Assembly (NCBI GenBank): GCA_947846985.1
Contig: CANTUZ010000001.1
Span: forward strand, 37,534,727-37,598,726
From: Fratercula arctica
Taxonomy: Eukaryota > Chordata > Aves > Charadriiformes > Alcidae
Length of the DNA stretch: 64,000 bases
Direction: 5' to 3'
Shown: one piece after another, positions 37,062 through 49,852 of the stretch
Position numbering within the stretch: the first letter of the stretch is position 1
How the letters are laid out: each line of letters starts with the position of its first letter
Notes under the pieces: generated by a model
The model's input: the letters and a program-made list of their open reading frames with translations, nothing else
Told to the model about the DNA's origin: nothing
Databases searched by the model: none
Position numbers and translations under genes: made by a program

Positions 37062-37591
37062 TGTCCTGGGTTTTGTTAGGATGGAGTTAATTTTCTTCAT
37101 AGTAGCCCATACAGTACCGTCTTTTAGATTTGTAACCAAAGCAGTGTTGATAAAACAACAATGTTCTATCTATTGCTGAAAAATGCTTGCACAATGTCAA
37201 GGTCTTCTCTGTTTCTCACTCTGGTGCCCTCCAGCAAGTAAGCTGGGGTATGGGCAAGAAGCTGAGAGGGCACACAGCTGACCCAAACTGACCAAGGAGA
37301 TATTGCATGCCATACAATGTCATGCTCAGCAATGAAACTGAGGGAGAAGGGAGTTTTTCCAGTGTAGCCATTGCTCAGAGACTAACTGGGCATCAAACTG
37401 CTGGTGGGAGGTAGTGAGTGATTGCCTTTGCATCAGCTGGTGTTTCTTTTTGCTTTGTTTTTTTTCCCTTCACTTATTAAACTGTCTTTATCTTGACCCA
37501 CATATTTTTCTCACTTTTGCCTTCTGTTTCTCTCCCCCATCCCAATGGGGGTGGGGGTGAGTGAATGACTGGGTAGGGTCAACTCAAAACA
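37062..37591 (+). mobile_element. Solo LTR of an endogenous retrovirus (530 bp), older copy
   Basis: It begins TGTCCTGGGTTTTGTTAGGATGG and ends CTCAAAACA (first part quoted across a block break), with the body typical of a common avian LTR: AGAGTTAATTTTCTT-like start, CAGCTGACCCAAACTG, ATGTCATGCTCAG and TTATTAAACTGTCTTTATCTT near the end. The polyadenylation signal ATTAAA is at 37486-37491. Where a TATA box is expected (about 37327-37338) the sequence reads CAGCAATGAAAC, so it appears lost. Flanks AGGAA (37057-37061) and AGGAG (37592-37596) fit a decayed 5-bp duplication. No internal retroviral genes are present. Confidence 0.85.
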
Positions 37592-37744
37592 AGGAGATAA
37601 ATTAACCTATGATAATAGAGATGAAAGATACAGCAGCTGACATGTAAATGCTCAGGAATCCCAAAGAAGCTCTACAGAAAGCAACAGGTATGTGCAATTC
37701 AAAAGACTAGGCACAACCAAGCACAGAGCTTCAGAGGAGCAGAC

Positions 37745-38197
37745 ATAGAATCATAGAATCATAGAATCATTTAGGTTGGAAAAGACCCTTGGGATCATCG
37801 AGTCCAACCATCAACCCCACTCTACAAAGTTCTCCCTTACGCCATATGCCCTAACACCACATCTAAATGACTCTTAAACACATTCAGGGATGGTGACTCC
37901 ACCACCTCCCTGGGCAGCCTCTTCCAGTGTCTCACCACTCTTTCTGTGAAAATTTTTTTCCTAATGTCCAGTCTAAACCTGCCCTGTTGCAGCTTCAAGC
38001 CATTGCCCCTTGTTCTATGGCTAATTACCTGTGAGAAGAGACCAGCACCAACCTCTCTACAATGTCCTTTCAAGTAACTGTAGAGAGTGATGAGGTCTCC
38101 CCTCAGCCTTCTCTTCCTCAAACTAAACAGTCCCAGCTCCTTCAATCACTCCTTATAACATTTATTCTACAGGCCCTTCAACAGCTTCGTTGCCCTC
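37745..38197 (-). mobile_element. CR1 LINE, 3' fragment, minus strand
   Basis: The plus strand opens with ATAGAATCATAGAATCATAG, the complement of the CR1 3' terminal repeats (at least three units). The minus strand encodes [20 protein letters not shown], then [18 protein letters not shown] and [19 protein letters not shown], the ORF2 C-terminus, largely in one open frame (37837-38145). Similarity ends near 38197. The near-intact frame suggests this is one of the younger CR1 copies in the window. It has no RT catalytic motifs. Confidence 0.95.
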
Positions 38198-41100
38198 AAG
38201 ATAAGTAATTTACTGATTGGCATTGGGAAAGTATGGAAATAGGGAAGAAACACCAAAGTAATAAAACACATATAACTCAAAGAAATATTAAAGCTGCAAG
38301 GAAGACTTGAAAGCTCAATAGTGGAAATGCTTTGTATATGATGACATACTCTCTAGTAAAGAGAAATCAGTCTGCTGAATCTAAAAAGCAAGTATTGATT
38401 CAAAGGATATTTTTTTTTTCTTTTTACATATATCACACTAATGCAGTGTAAATTAGCAAAAATAAATGGTTTTCATAGTGTGGACTATCATCAACTGCAA
38501 AGACAAGATAGTAGAAAATATAGGAAATTTAAGGGCAGGTAGCAAGTTCACTACATGAAGATTTCCTTAGCACCACATAAGCGAAAAAAACTGCAATCAG
38601 GCTAACCTATTTTAAAATCATATGATGATACTTTCAGTAACTACTGCAAGCACAAAACCAAATAAAAGTATAAATGGTGGAATTTCAAGCATCTTGTTTA
38701 ACACCGGAATGAGGCTTTCAGATAAAAGAAGTAAATTTATAAATTTAGTAGAGTTCAGGCAGGGAGTAATGTTACACACTCTAATAAAAATTTAAAAAAC
38801 GAACATCTAGAGCAGGCAAACCCACAGTAGTACCTGTCTATTAAAGGTTACCATGATGTTTTTGAAAATCTGAAATGTCTTCTTCTGTGTTACATATGAA
38901 GATAGCTGAAGCAATGTTGCTGGAACAGCACCTGGCTTTCAAAGCGCCCAGTGCATTAGAAGAAAAAAATATATAAAAAGGAGCAAATAAGCACATGATA
39001 AAGACATATTTATGACAGTCACAGAGCATATATGTTGGCTAAGTAGTGTGGTAGATATTGAAATGTCAGGCAAGAAGCACATTTCTATAGACTCAAGTTA
39101 TTTAAATAAAACACAAAAAGTGCTCACTGCCAAATGTCTACAGTCATGAAATACTACCTGACTTAGCAAAAGCAAAAATTAAAAATTACATGAAAAAGAC
39201 CTAGGGCCAAATTCCAAAACGCAAAAGATAGATACTGGCAAGTATTCCTGAGTAGCAAAAGTGGCTACCTCACCACGTACTGCACAACAGAAGTATATCC
39301 AAATTGTCCAAGGATGTTCCCTGAAATGAAAATTAGACCAAGTAGATCATAGTTGCTGTTGGACAGACATGCTATGGTAGAGGGCATAGCAGACCTCAAT
39401 CATAACTTCCCTTGCATGATATAGGCATCAGGGAAATCAGACACAAACCATGTAAGTACAGGCTGAATTCATGATGAGCAAGGTCACATATAGCCCTCTG
39501 CTTTTTCCCCAACACCTTAAATAAGAAAGTAAACTCAAGAAATGACTGTACTTGAGATGCTAATTACTCGGAGGCTACTAGTAATTACAAAATACATTTT
39601 TGAGGAGGGGGAAATAACCTGTGTGTGCAAATCTCTGAAGCTACTGCTAAGAGAAGATGTCATGTGACAATTAGTTCAATAAAACATACCTGTTAGGTGT
39701 GTCAGTACAGCGATGTGAATAAAGAAACTGCTGTCAGTGTGATGCTGGTGAGACAGGACACAGGGCAGTACTCTTACAGAAGAGACAGCCTGAAGTTATC
39801 ATGTCTAGGATTACTAGCATCACCCAAATCCAAATAAGTCAAATTTGAAAAGCAGTTTCTTATAACAGTGTTCGCATGCAAAAAGTTTGAACAATATGGT
39901 CAAATATAGGAGAATTATCCCAGTAGGAAGCACCCATAAATCACTTGGGGGTGTTTTTTTTTAAAAAAACAGTCAGCCACAGAAAGCCTTTAGTGTAACC
40001 TTCTGAAACTGCAAAGTGTAAGCATGAAAGAGACTGACAAATACATTGCTGATTTCTTATCCAGAGCAGCCTTGCAGTGCACAACTAACAGCAACTTAAC
40101 AGGAATGTGAAATCTCTCGCCTGATATTAATGCAGAAAATGCAGGGAGACAGAAGCATCAGCTAAGTCTGTTATGTGCCAGTTTCAAGGTAGGGGCTACA
40201 ACATATCTAAGAACAAATGATACAAGACATAGATTTACAAGTGCTTGCATCTATCATTCTGTCACACTCTGTCAGGACAGCCAGACACCGTGGGAGAAGT
40301 CTCGTCTGCTTCCCAAGAATACTGGAAATGCCCAGATGAGCTGAGAATTCAAGATAGCATCATATATAAAGTCAATTGAATCATAAAGCCAAGGTCAGGA
40401 AAAATAAATTCTTTCAGGTATACACTGAAGCCGTACAGGAATGGTGTCCCGTTCATCCAGAGTGCAGTGACATCGCATACTCTGAAGCAGTGCTGCACTA
40501 AGCCAAGATATTTGAGACCTATATTTGTAGTGCCTATGGTGAAACAGAAGGTAGGCTACAGAACGCCATGCCTGCTAAAGGTTTTTATTCTAATGACAAT
40601 GGTTGACAAAAGGCAATTAAATTGCAAAAAATCCCAACAGGCTTTGGAACAGCCCACAGTCATAATTATAACTGGTCATTCTGTTTGTACGCCAACACAG
40701 CTTATTTCTTCATTGCAGTGTGCTATTTGGGCATCAGTGGCGAAATTCAGGTTCTCTAAATTCTGTTGTCCGCAAATGTAAGCATCTACGTGTGACTTAG
40801 AAGCATAAAGATCCTATTAGAGTCACTGGAAATATAGCCAACACAGCCAATGAAGTCCTTAGGACTGTTCAGCTGACCAAATATACGTGCCTGCTTTGCA
40901 GAGGGTAACTACTGTCCAGCCTCCAGACTGATGCATTGACGGGCCGCTACCAACTATGATGGAAGTTTAGATACTTGGTGCGCATATAGACGTATAGATA
41001 CAATACACACAACTAAATTTAGATATTTTAACCTTGAGCTGAATCCCACACTAGTGGCATCATTCGCATCACTTAATTTCAGTTATCGAGAATTCAGTAT

Positions 41101-44100
41101 TCAGCCAAAGCATGTTGCCAGCTTCTTTCTGTAGTCAGCAGAAGCTTGAGAGCTAAGCCCTTCCAGAGGATGACTCATCAGACCTCCTAAGGCACCTCTT
41201 TTAAGGTATCATATGCCTATTAAGAGATGCTTATTTGTCTCCACTGACGACAGAGGCAGTCTACTGAAGGAGACTAGGAAGAACTAATGTGAAGTGAGAC
41301 AAATCCCACCCCAAAACAATACCATAGTCACTATCAATGCTGTAGTGAAATTTGTTAACAGGCATTGCATCTTATATCATATCTAAATACATCAGAGCAG
41401 GAGCGGAGCAATTTTGGTTCCCTGCCATGCTCTGTGCCCACGTGCTCTCAGGTGGGACATGAGGGCTTTCCCCCATGCATTACATTTTTCTAAGCAGCAG
41501 AAGGAAAAGAGGAGCTATAAAAGGTTCCTAGGAAAGAAAGAAATGAAGGCAGAAGAAGGAGAGGAGAGTGTGTTACTGAGCCTTGATGGCATGAATTGTT
41601 AAGCTCGCGAGGGAGAGAGGTGCGGAGCAAAACGTTCAGGGAAACTACATCAAAGAGAATCTCACATTCCACTCCAGGAATCAGGCACTTAGAATTTACT
41701 AATTGCAACATTCTTTCATTCATTAAAAATGGATAAATAGTTTGCAAAGGTTTATTAACTAAAATGGTTAGTCATTTTTTAAAGAATCTAACAGAATAGT
41801 AAAGAGCTTGTATGTATCAATAATAACTTACAATGAACAGATTATTGCCATCTCAAAGTATTTATTAATAGCTTACCAGTATGTTATGGACATTAGTACC
41901 ATCTGCTCTACACAGTTATAACCACGTTGATAGGTGTTTGAACTGATTATAAGACACATATGACTCAGACTTTATTATTAATGATTAACCATTTTAAAGA
42001 ATCATTTTGTAAACTCATTATAAACCATTCATAAGTGAATCTTTATTTAAAGGAGCAGAAGCTGTGTTTGTTTTTCAAGATCAGTTGATATACATATAAA
42101 TGCATGTTTTACAGCTAAGAAAGGCTGCCAGGTTAAAAGATAGCCATTTTAAATATATATTAGGGTAACACATTGAATAAAAATTGCCACTAATACACAT
42201 AAAAAGACTGAATTATGGAGTAGCCCTTCATGATATGTGCAATATAGTATGCCGCTCATTTAACTGATTGCCATCACTAATTTATGTTCACATTTAGCTT
42301 TTGTTGGCGTTCTGAAAAATATGCTATTAAAAAATTACACAAACCAAGGGCATACAAAAGTGTCTAGGCTGAGACTATATATGCCAAGCTTTGTCCTGGG
42401 TTGAAAAAAAAAAAAAAAACCACCTTAAATTAGAATCTTCGGTTCAATTACATCACGAAAGCAGGAAGAAAATAAGGTTTTATGATAAAAACACTGACAA
42501 CAATGGCAGGATAAGTAAGTGCCACTAAAACATCCCCATCTACAGAAGAAAATGTTCACATACAATACATGTTTGTACTACAGATGGACACGGCTTAGCA
42601 GAGACATGCTCAGTGCTTTAGCTGTTTACTTAGGCAGCAACAGAGTTCTAAGAAATAGTTGCTATGCCAACCCATCACAGGACTATATATATACATTCAT
42701 GACCAGGGCTTAATTTGAGAGCTCTGCTACCCTTTCTTTCAAAAGTTTAAATGCACTACTGCTATGTTGTTTCCATTAAGGCAAAACTCTGTAGTCTGTG
42801 GACAATTCGCAGCCCTATGTTTTTTAAGATAGGGCGTGGAGCATATAGAATAACACGATGAGATTTCAAATAAGGAGCAGAACAGCCTTTCGACGTCACA
42901 TTTCTATGATCACTGAACAGACTGTTCTGTTTGTGAGGCTCTAAAGATTTGGTGTTTAGATGATAAAGGGCACTGCTTTTTATAATCTATTATTAACTGT
43001 CGTGTGTGTATTACCGTAGGAGTTCTCCGAAGAGAAAGCAAAGCATGTTTTGGTGGTGCGATGATGAAATGCTTTTTTGTACTGTTTACTAGAATAATTT
43101 TCCATATTAACTCCATCCAGTCCGTTTCCTTTTTGTAACACAAGAACAGCGCACAGTAATCTGCCTCTGGAGTTTGTAAGTGATGTCTTCAGATATATAT
43201 GCATTTAAAAAACCAAATCATAGCGGAAGCTCTTTAATTACCTTTTTCTGGTTGTGTTACTTTAGGGGCTGTTTTCTGAAATGCATTTGAATTTTCAGTC
43301 TATTTATTTCATAATTATTGGATGACTACATGCAGCACTGCCATTTCAATAAGATTTTGATGGCTGATAAAACCATTGTTGACAGCAAGTGCACAAATGA
43401 ATGAAGGGAAACCAGATTAGCAATGTTTGTGTCATTGCATTTAAATAAAACTAAATGTTCTGGCAGCAATGTGATCAAATCTGAAATCTGAAGAGAGAAG
43501 AAAAACAGTAAATGGGATGGGAAGGAAGGGATCGGGTCAGAGAAATAATCTTTCTTTAGATATAGGACTTTTTGAAGAGCTATTTCCTTTTAAGACATAA
43601 TTTTCATTCCTGGAGAGTGTAGCCACTTCTTTTTCAAACAGATTAGAAACCCCAAAACATTTATATAATGTCTTCTAACAAGAGTTTTGCAAGTAGACAG
43701 ACTTCTTGGAAAGTGAGAAAAGCAAGAAGATAGGAAAGATCTCAATGCAGATACAGCGAGCTCAACCCACTAGAATTGATAAGGCAAGAAAAGCCATTGT
43801 GATAAATTCCAAAGGTTAAGAATTTCTGTCTATTGCAAAGATCAATATGAAGGGGAGAGGAGAGGATGAACGTGATAACACCTTCATATCCATTTAAGAA
43901 TGATGATATACATGTCAGATGAGAACCTCCATCAGCCAGTTATTCTTCTTAAGAATAAAACAGAGCATCACTGAAGCAACTGTCTCTTGTGTCTCTCAGA
44001 TTGAAATGAATGACATATTTTGTATTCATTCAAATGTCTAAAGAGAAGATACATGAGGACAAGTAAAAAATAAAAAAGAAACATATTAAATGCTCTGAAT

Positions 44101-45613
44101 TAAATTTGATACAATAGGGCTGTCACAGGCTGAATGCAGTTCTCTGCTCAGTCTCAGAGCCTGCTTCAGTTCAGTGTTTTTTAGTTGCTACAGCTACAGC
44201 TCTTTTTGAATATTTCTCTAGGAAGCAACAAATTAAGCCAATTTTTCAGTGAACTAACTTAATTTTAAAGCTTAGCATATTTTGATATTTAGAGAAATCT
44301 TGCATTTATTGCTGAAAGTCTATATAATAATCTAAGCGTTCTTAGAATTAATTCGCTTTGTTTAGTTCTCATACAATTTTGTTTATTTCTTGACTTTTGG
44401 ACTTTTTTCTTCACAAATTTCTACACAGCATTATTCTGTTTCTTGCCCTTCTTCCATGAGATCGTACAGACTCTTTGCAATATACATGCAAAAGGGAACT
44501 TACTCTGTGTCTCAGCTAGGTCCATAATGTATTTCACATCCAAACCCAGTTCACAGTCACAATCTATAGATGTGCCTCCTGACTTAGAAATGTATGTAAC
44601 ACAACTTGGAGGAGCATTAAAGTGAAAATATACAGAATTAGGTGTCTCGCTAGAATAAAGTGTGAGCTAACTTGCACAGTAAAAGAACGAATACTCTCGA
44701 AGGTTACCGGAATTGACTTCAGCACCACCACAAAATCCAGAGTCTTCATTTGAGAACCATGCATGTAGTCTGTCAGAGGGCAAATAGAAAAGACCACTGG
44801 AGGCTTGCAGTTCAAAATCAACATGCCAGGGCTACTACAGCTACAGATGTTCCAACAGTAGCAATACAGAGACAGAGGAACTAGCTCAAGGAGTACATCA
44901 CATCTCTTGTCTAGCCTATTAGAGCCCGTTCAGACTGCGCCATAGTAACCAGCCATCTTTCAAACATGCAAACCAACACATACCTTTGGCTGTCAAGAGC
45001 ATCGTGGCACTTGGGTTCAGAGCAGAGAAGCCAGTGAGAATTTCTGTTGCAGAAGCGTTAATATGTCTTGGATGCGAGGAACAGATAGTGTAGATACTGA
45101 AGTAGCGAATAGGGATAAGGGGTTCTTGTGATTAACCTTGACCTTGAAAAGAATCTTAAAGTCCATATGACTCACAGAGTAACTGCAGAGCAGGGGACGA
45201 AAAGAGGGCTGACCAGTTCTGAAGAACATAGCAATGCACTTTACAAGACAACAACAGAATAGATATCTACATTTTAGACAGTATCATCAGAATGTATATA
45301 TCCATCCTTAGTTTCTACTTGACCTTTGAATTGCTATTAAAGACACAAACTTCTAAACAAATCTGTAAATTTCAAATGTGATCTTAAAGAAATTATATCT
45401 TTTAAGTTTACCACCATTATTTTATTAGACAAAAACTAATGAAAATTTTCCATGCATTTTTTTTGAATGCAAAGAAGACAATTCCTCCCTATAGTATATT
45501 CCCATATTGATATAGTATATCAAACAGTCAAATTCAAAACAGTGTGCAGGACCTCATCCTAAAACCAGAATACAGTAAATCAACAATGGAGCAGAATTAC
45601 TGCAACACAGGAA
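38198..45613. other. Unique noncoding sequence
   Basis: No gene recognised across about 7.4 kb. It holds a poly(A) run (42404-42419) and a conserved-looking patch at 43290-43480. Frames at 40467-40781, 41490-41747, 42910-43204 and 44564-44824 lack domains. Confidence 0.5.
43290..43480. promoter_or_regulatory. Candidate noncoding regulatory element
   Basis: The stretch is free of repeats and dense in motifs common in vertebrate enhancers: CATAATTATTGGATGAC, TTTGATGGCTGATAAAAC, CATTGTTGACAGC (SOX-like next to TGACAG, a MEIS/TALE core) and ATTAGCAATG. Conservation cannot be tested here, so the call rests on motif texture only. Confidence 0.2.
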
Positions 45614-45640
45614 GGGGGAGTGGGTTGGGGGGGGGGGGGG
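45614..45640. repeat. G-rich tract ending in G14
   Basis: GGGGG-AGT-GGG-TT followed by fourteen consecutive G (45627-45640). It has G-quadruplex potential on the plus strand. Length in such a run is prone to sequencing error. Confidence 0.85.
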
Positions 45641-46379
45641 CGCTCCTCCTTTTTAAATTTAATATAGCTGACTTACCTAAATGATTTATGGCACTGGGAG
45701 TCCTGCCTCTTTTACCCTTTCAAGAACAATCATGGTAGGCTAGAATGGTTTGAAAGGCTGAGCTAAGGGATAGTCTGCATCCTTTTCCCTATAACACTCT
45801 GGTGCTCACTGATCTGTTTTCTCAGACTCCTATTTGCAACAAAACTGCTGATCTCAAACCAGCTGCATTATTTCTGTTTTAGTGCTCAATCTGCAAAGAG
45901 AGAAAAACATGAGAGATTAATGAGATCTTTTTCTTCTCGTGTTCCTCTGTTTATCTCGTAAAATCTATTTCTTGAGTCTTTCTTTCAAGATTTGCCTGAT
46001 ATCTCTTTGTATCCTCCAGCACACCTCTCCAGTTTCTCATTTTCTTTTCCAGTGCTTCCTCAGCAGCTTCTCAAATTACCATGTTATGGGAGAAAAGGTA
46101 ATAATTAATCTCATATTTTGTGGTAGATTCTGGAGCCACAAATATCTAACTATGAACTAAAGATGAAGTAAAAAAAACTTCTGCTGGCCACATACACTGA
46201 AGAAATTCTTACAATTAACCATTCTGTGCCCGTAATTTTGCTTTTTTAGTTACATGTAAAAGCAGTGGAAGTCGATATGGTTGAATATGAAAGTCTCTTC
46301 AAAAGCTCTTAGATGTTGTAAGGATATCCTAACATGAACCTAAAAATAAGAAATATAATAATACACATTCTATTCCTTT
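45641..46379. other. Unique sequence with one splice-like pair
   Basis: A strong-looking acceptor (pyrimidine tract TTTCTCATTTTCTTTTCCAG ending at 46052) and a donor (AAAAG then GTAATA at 46098) bound a 45-nt segment open in all three frames. With no coding similarity this is not called an exon. Confidence 0.4.
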
Positions 46380-46397
46380 TTTATTATTATTATTATT
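46380..46397. repeat. (TTA)n microsatellite
   Basis: TTATTATTATTATTATTC, seen directly. Confidence 0.85.
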
Positions 46398-46560
46398 CTG
46401 TTATAGGGACAAATTGATAGTAATGATGAATTCTACTAACCACTGTGATTATCCATAGTTCATATATTCCAATGAAGCAAATACCAGTGAAGCTTATTGC
46501 ACTATTGTACAATGAAACTCCCATGCTACTGTAAATAAAGGAACAGTACTTAAAAACAAT

Positions 46561-46567
46561 ACACACA

Positions 46568-46602
<35 letters not shown>

Positions 46603-46668
46603 CGAAACAGAACAAACACAAAACAAAAAAACACAAACCCAAACACAAACAAACAAGCAAACAAAACA
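46561..46668. repeat. (CA)n microsatellite grading into CAAA-rich sequence
   Basis: About 19 CA units with one interruption (46561-46599), then a decayed AAACA/CAAA tract. The Cys-Val repeat frames on the minus strand (46393-46656 and 46550-46849) are its products. Confidence 0.95.
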
Positions 46669-48474
46669 GCAGTTCTACTCTGGAAGACAATATGTTTGAA
46701 TAAAGCTGTCTGTGGTCCGCTCTCAAAGTGCAGAAGAAATTCCCAGATACTATGATCATTACATGAATTTCAGCAGCTGCCATTTCAAATCCAGTAAGAG
46801 TGTACTTGGTCTTACTTTCAATCGCAAATATCCGCAGTATCTCAGGCATGAATTATGTAAGAATATACATCTCCCTAGATCAAAAAACTTCAGATAATTT
46901 TCCACTTGAAGGAAAGGAGTGAGAATAAGATGTGACAAACGCTAGTCACATCAGTTAATGATCTTCTGGGATATACTCACTTATTCCACTGATGAGGGCT
47001 GTATCAGAACCTAGGTAGAAGAAAGCACAAAATTCCAATGTAAGTAATTACATTCAGACCAAATTCCCTGTTAAAGCTTTTCAATTAGGTACCATAATTT
47101 TCTTTACTCCCCACTATGCATTTTTGTAGTGGTGCTGTGTTGTTAAGCATTTACTGAATTTGTAATACAGATGTGACTGTGTGTCTGTGGTTTGACAAGC
47201 TATTTTATACATTCGTTTTATTGAACGCATTTTTAATCTTTCTGGATGAAAAGTATGTTTATACATGTAAGTCATTATCATTCCATCTATCTTTAGAATG
47301 CCTAAAAGTAAAAATAGTGTGCAATATGCTATCAGTATAGGTTTTCTTGTAAAGCTGAGAAATTGCACAAACTGTTTAATAGAGCTGTCACAAAGTGCAT
47401 CCTATCTTTTGGGGCCATTTTGGTAAATTAAACCTGACTTCCAATGGCATAAATGGTTCAATCCATAAAATCCAAACAGGATTTTGATTTTAATTGCAAT
47501 GCAAAAAATTGCAAACAAGAATGCTTTTTTTTTTGTTTTGTTTTTGGTAGAGTAATTCAGATTTCAAGTGAGATAGCCTCGATATGGTTAGAATCTGCCT
47601 CTATGTTTTTCCACCCAAATATGTGTCAGTGCTGCTTTATTTCAACAGTCAAATGAAATTACTCTCGCACTTCAGCTGTGCATCTTCTAAAATTGATGCT
47701 GTGAAGTCTTCTCTCAAAAGCAAATTAAGGGGAGTTTGAGGTGTGGGGAAACCTCAGTTGCCACTATTTGAGTTTCATATGAATTAGTGTATTTCACTTA
47801 TGTGATTCACTGAAACAAAATGGATTTGTTTTCTTTGGTGTCACTCAGAAGCCTAGAATTCAATTTTAAAGAAATACTGAGATAGAAACTGTATTAGCCT
47901 GCTCTAAAATACTTACTGAAGACACTTCTTTGGTAAGCTATACTCACGTCAACAAAAAAAGATGCACTAGAGATCACACACACACACCAACAGGAGCGGA
48001 AGAAGGATGGAAACCTGTGGTTCAACTGTCCCCGTAGGTGAATAAAATTTTATTACAGATATCTTGCACAGCAACTGTACAGCTAGCCCCAGTTGGCACC
48101 AGCAAAATCTTTGCTTGTAAGGCATATAATTCCTGTCTTCTATAGAAGTATGTGCAGCTTTAGCAGCCTAAGAAGCCACTGAATGTCAACACAAAAGCTT
48201 CTGGGAGTTGCTTCTGATAGCTGATTAGGAGACAAGTAAAATGAAAATCCTTGTTTTATTACTAAGTGTGATGTTTAAAAATATATGACCTCAGGGGAGA
48301 TATTTTTAGGTGTATATATTTTTTTTTTTTTTTCTGCTTCCATTTTCTGTATTTGAGCATGCAAACTTAATAGTTATATTTTCTCTACATGGCAAATATT
48401 ATATAGGGGCAAATTTGACTTGGTCTTCATGCTAAAGAGTGGAAAAGATAGTATTATATTTTCATTTATCTTAT
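46669..48474. other. Unique noncoding sequence
   Basis: No gene recognised. It includes a T/G-rich patch near 47525-47549 and a T-run near 48320-48335. Confidence 0.5.
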
Positions 48475-48664
48475 GATGGATGGCAAGGGAATCTTTGGCA
48501 GGAGTCTGGACAACTTGGTGAAGCAGGCTTTAAACTAAAGGACTCAGGGGACAAGGTCCAAAGCGGCAACGCTCATGCCATTGCAACCAACTGGGAAATA
48601 AACCAGGCCAACCAGAGTAGTGACAATGTTCCTTAGGTGCAGCCCAAGATGAGAACCAGAAGAC

Positions 48665-49550
48665 CAGCCACCTAAGTGTATGTATACTAATGCATGCAGC
48701 CTGGGGAACAAACAGGAGGAACTAGAGATCCACGCCCAGTCGGAAAGTTGTGATATCATAGGAATAATTGAAACAGGGTGGGACAACTCACGTGACTGGA
48801 GGATTGCAATGGATGGCTATAGGTTGCTTTGTAAAGACAGGCAGGGAAGAAGAGGAGGAGGAGTTGTGATCTATGTTAAGGAGAACCTTGAATTTATAGA
48901 AGTCGGCTACAGTGATTGTGCAAACCCTATCTAATGGCTCTGGGTCAAGATCAGAGGGGTTGTCTTCAAGGCAGATCTTGCAGTACACATCTGCTACTGA
49001 CCTCCAAACCAAGACAATAAGTCCAAGAAGCAGTATTTGGATCATTTAAGCAAGCTTTGAGTCAACAGAACCTGGTTCTTATGGGTGACTTCAACTACCC
49101 AGACATTTGTTGGAAGAACAGTACAGCAGCTCACATGTCATCCATCAAGTTCCTGGAATGCATAGAGGACTACTTCCTCATACAACTGTTAGGTGTGCTG
49201 ACCAGGAATGAGGCACTGCCGGACTTGCTACTTACAAACTAAGAAAACCTGCTTTGTAGGTTAGTGATAGCCTTGACTGCAGCGATCACAATATTGTGGA
49301 GTTTGGGATGCTGCTGAGCATGCTGAAGGTTACCACTAGGACAAAGTTTTTAGATTTTAGAAAAACAAACTTCAGTCAGTCAGAGTTCAATTGGGAGGGA
49401 TTACGTGGGAAGCTTCCATGGAGGATAAAGGAGCTAGCAAGTGCTGGGAGTTTTTCAAGAACGCTCTCCTGGAAGCATAAAACCAGTTCATCCCCTTTAA
49501 GGGAAGCACGCAGAGCAAGAGACCCCCTTGACTTAACTGCAAGCTTCTGA
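48665..49550 (+). pseudogene. CR1 ORF2 APE-like endonuclease remnant
   Basis: Frame pieces: 48680-48934 contains TNACSLGNKQEELE, then IIGIIETGWDNSRDW and GRRGGGVVIYVKENLE, the N-terminal endonuclease motifs (Asn of TNA; Glu of ETxWD). A shifted frame, 49057-49242, contains [14 protein letters not shown], the GDFN metal/catalytic block. A third frame holds DCSDHNIVEF, with the catalytic SDH triad at 49281-49289. All core motifs of an APE endonuclease are therefore still visible, but in three frames with stops, so the enzyme is dead. In CR1 this domain nicks target DNA to prime reverse transcription. Confidence 0.92.
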
Positions 49551-49852
49551 GTCTGCTCAAAACCAAAAAGAGAAACATACTAGAGATGGAAAAGCGGACG
49601 AATACCTGTTGAGAACTACAAGGGCATTGCCAGAGATGCAGTTAGAAAAGCAAAAGCTCAGCTTAAATTGAAATTGACCAGAGATGTCAAAAAATACAAG
49701 AGAGGTACGTAAACAACAAGCAGAAACAGAAGGAAAATATTGGCCTGCTGTTAAACAGGAGAGGTGAAGTAGTCACCAGCAATGCTGAAAAGGCAGAGGT
49801 TCTCAACATTTTCTTCACCTCTGCCTTTACCAGCACTGTTGGGCCCCAGGCC

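Noticed and set aside
42393..42419. TGTCCTGGGTT followed by poly(A), like the start of the second LTR
   Set aside because: Only 11 bases match the LTR start at 37062 before the A-run; no LTR body follows.
46053..46097. 45-nt segment with an excellent acceptor and a fair donor
   Set aside because: Open in all three frames and very short, so it carries no coding information; no other evidence.
46393..46849. Cys/Val-rich minus-strand frames
   Set aside because: Translation of the CA/CAAA microsatellite.
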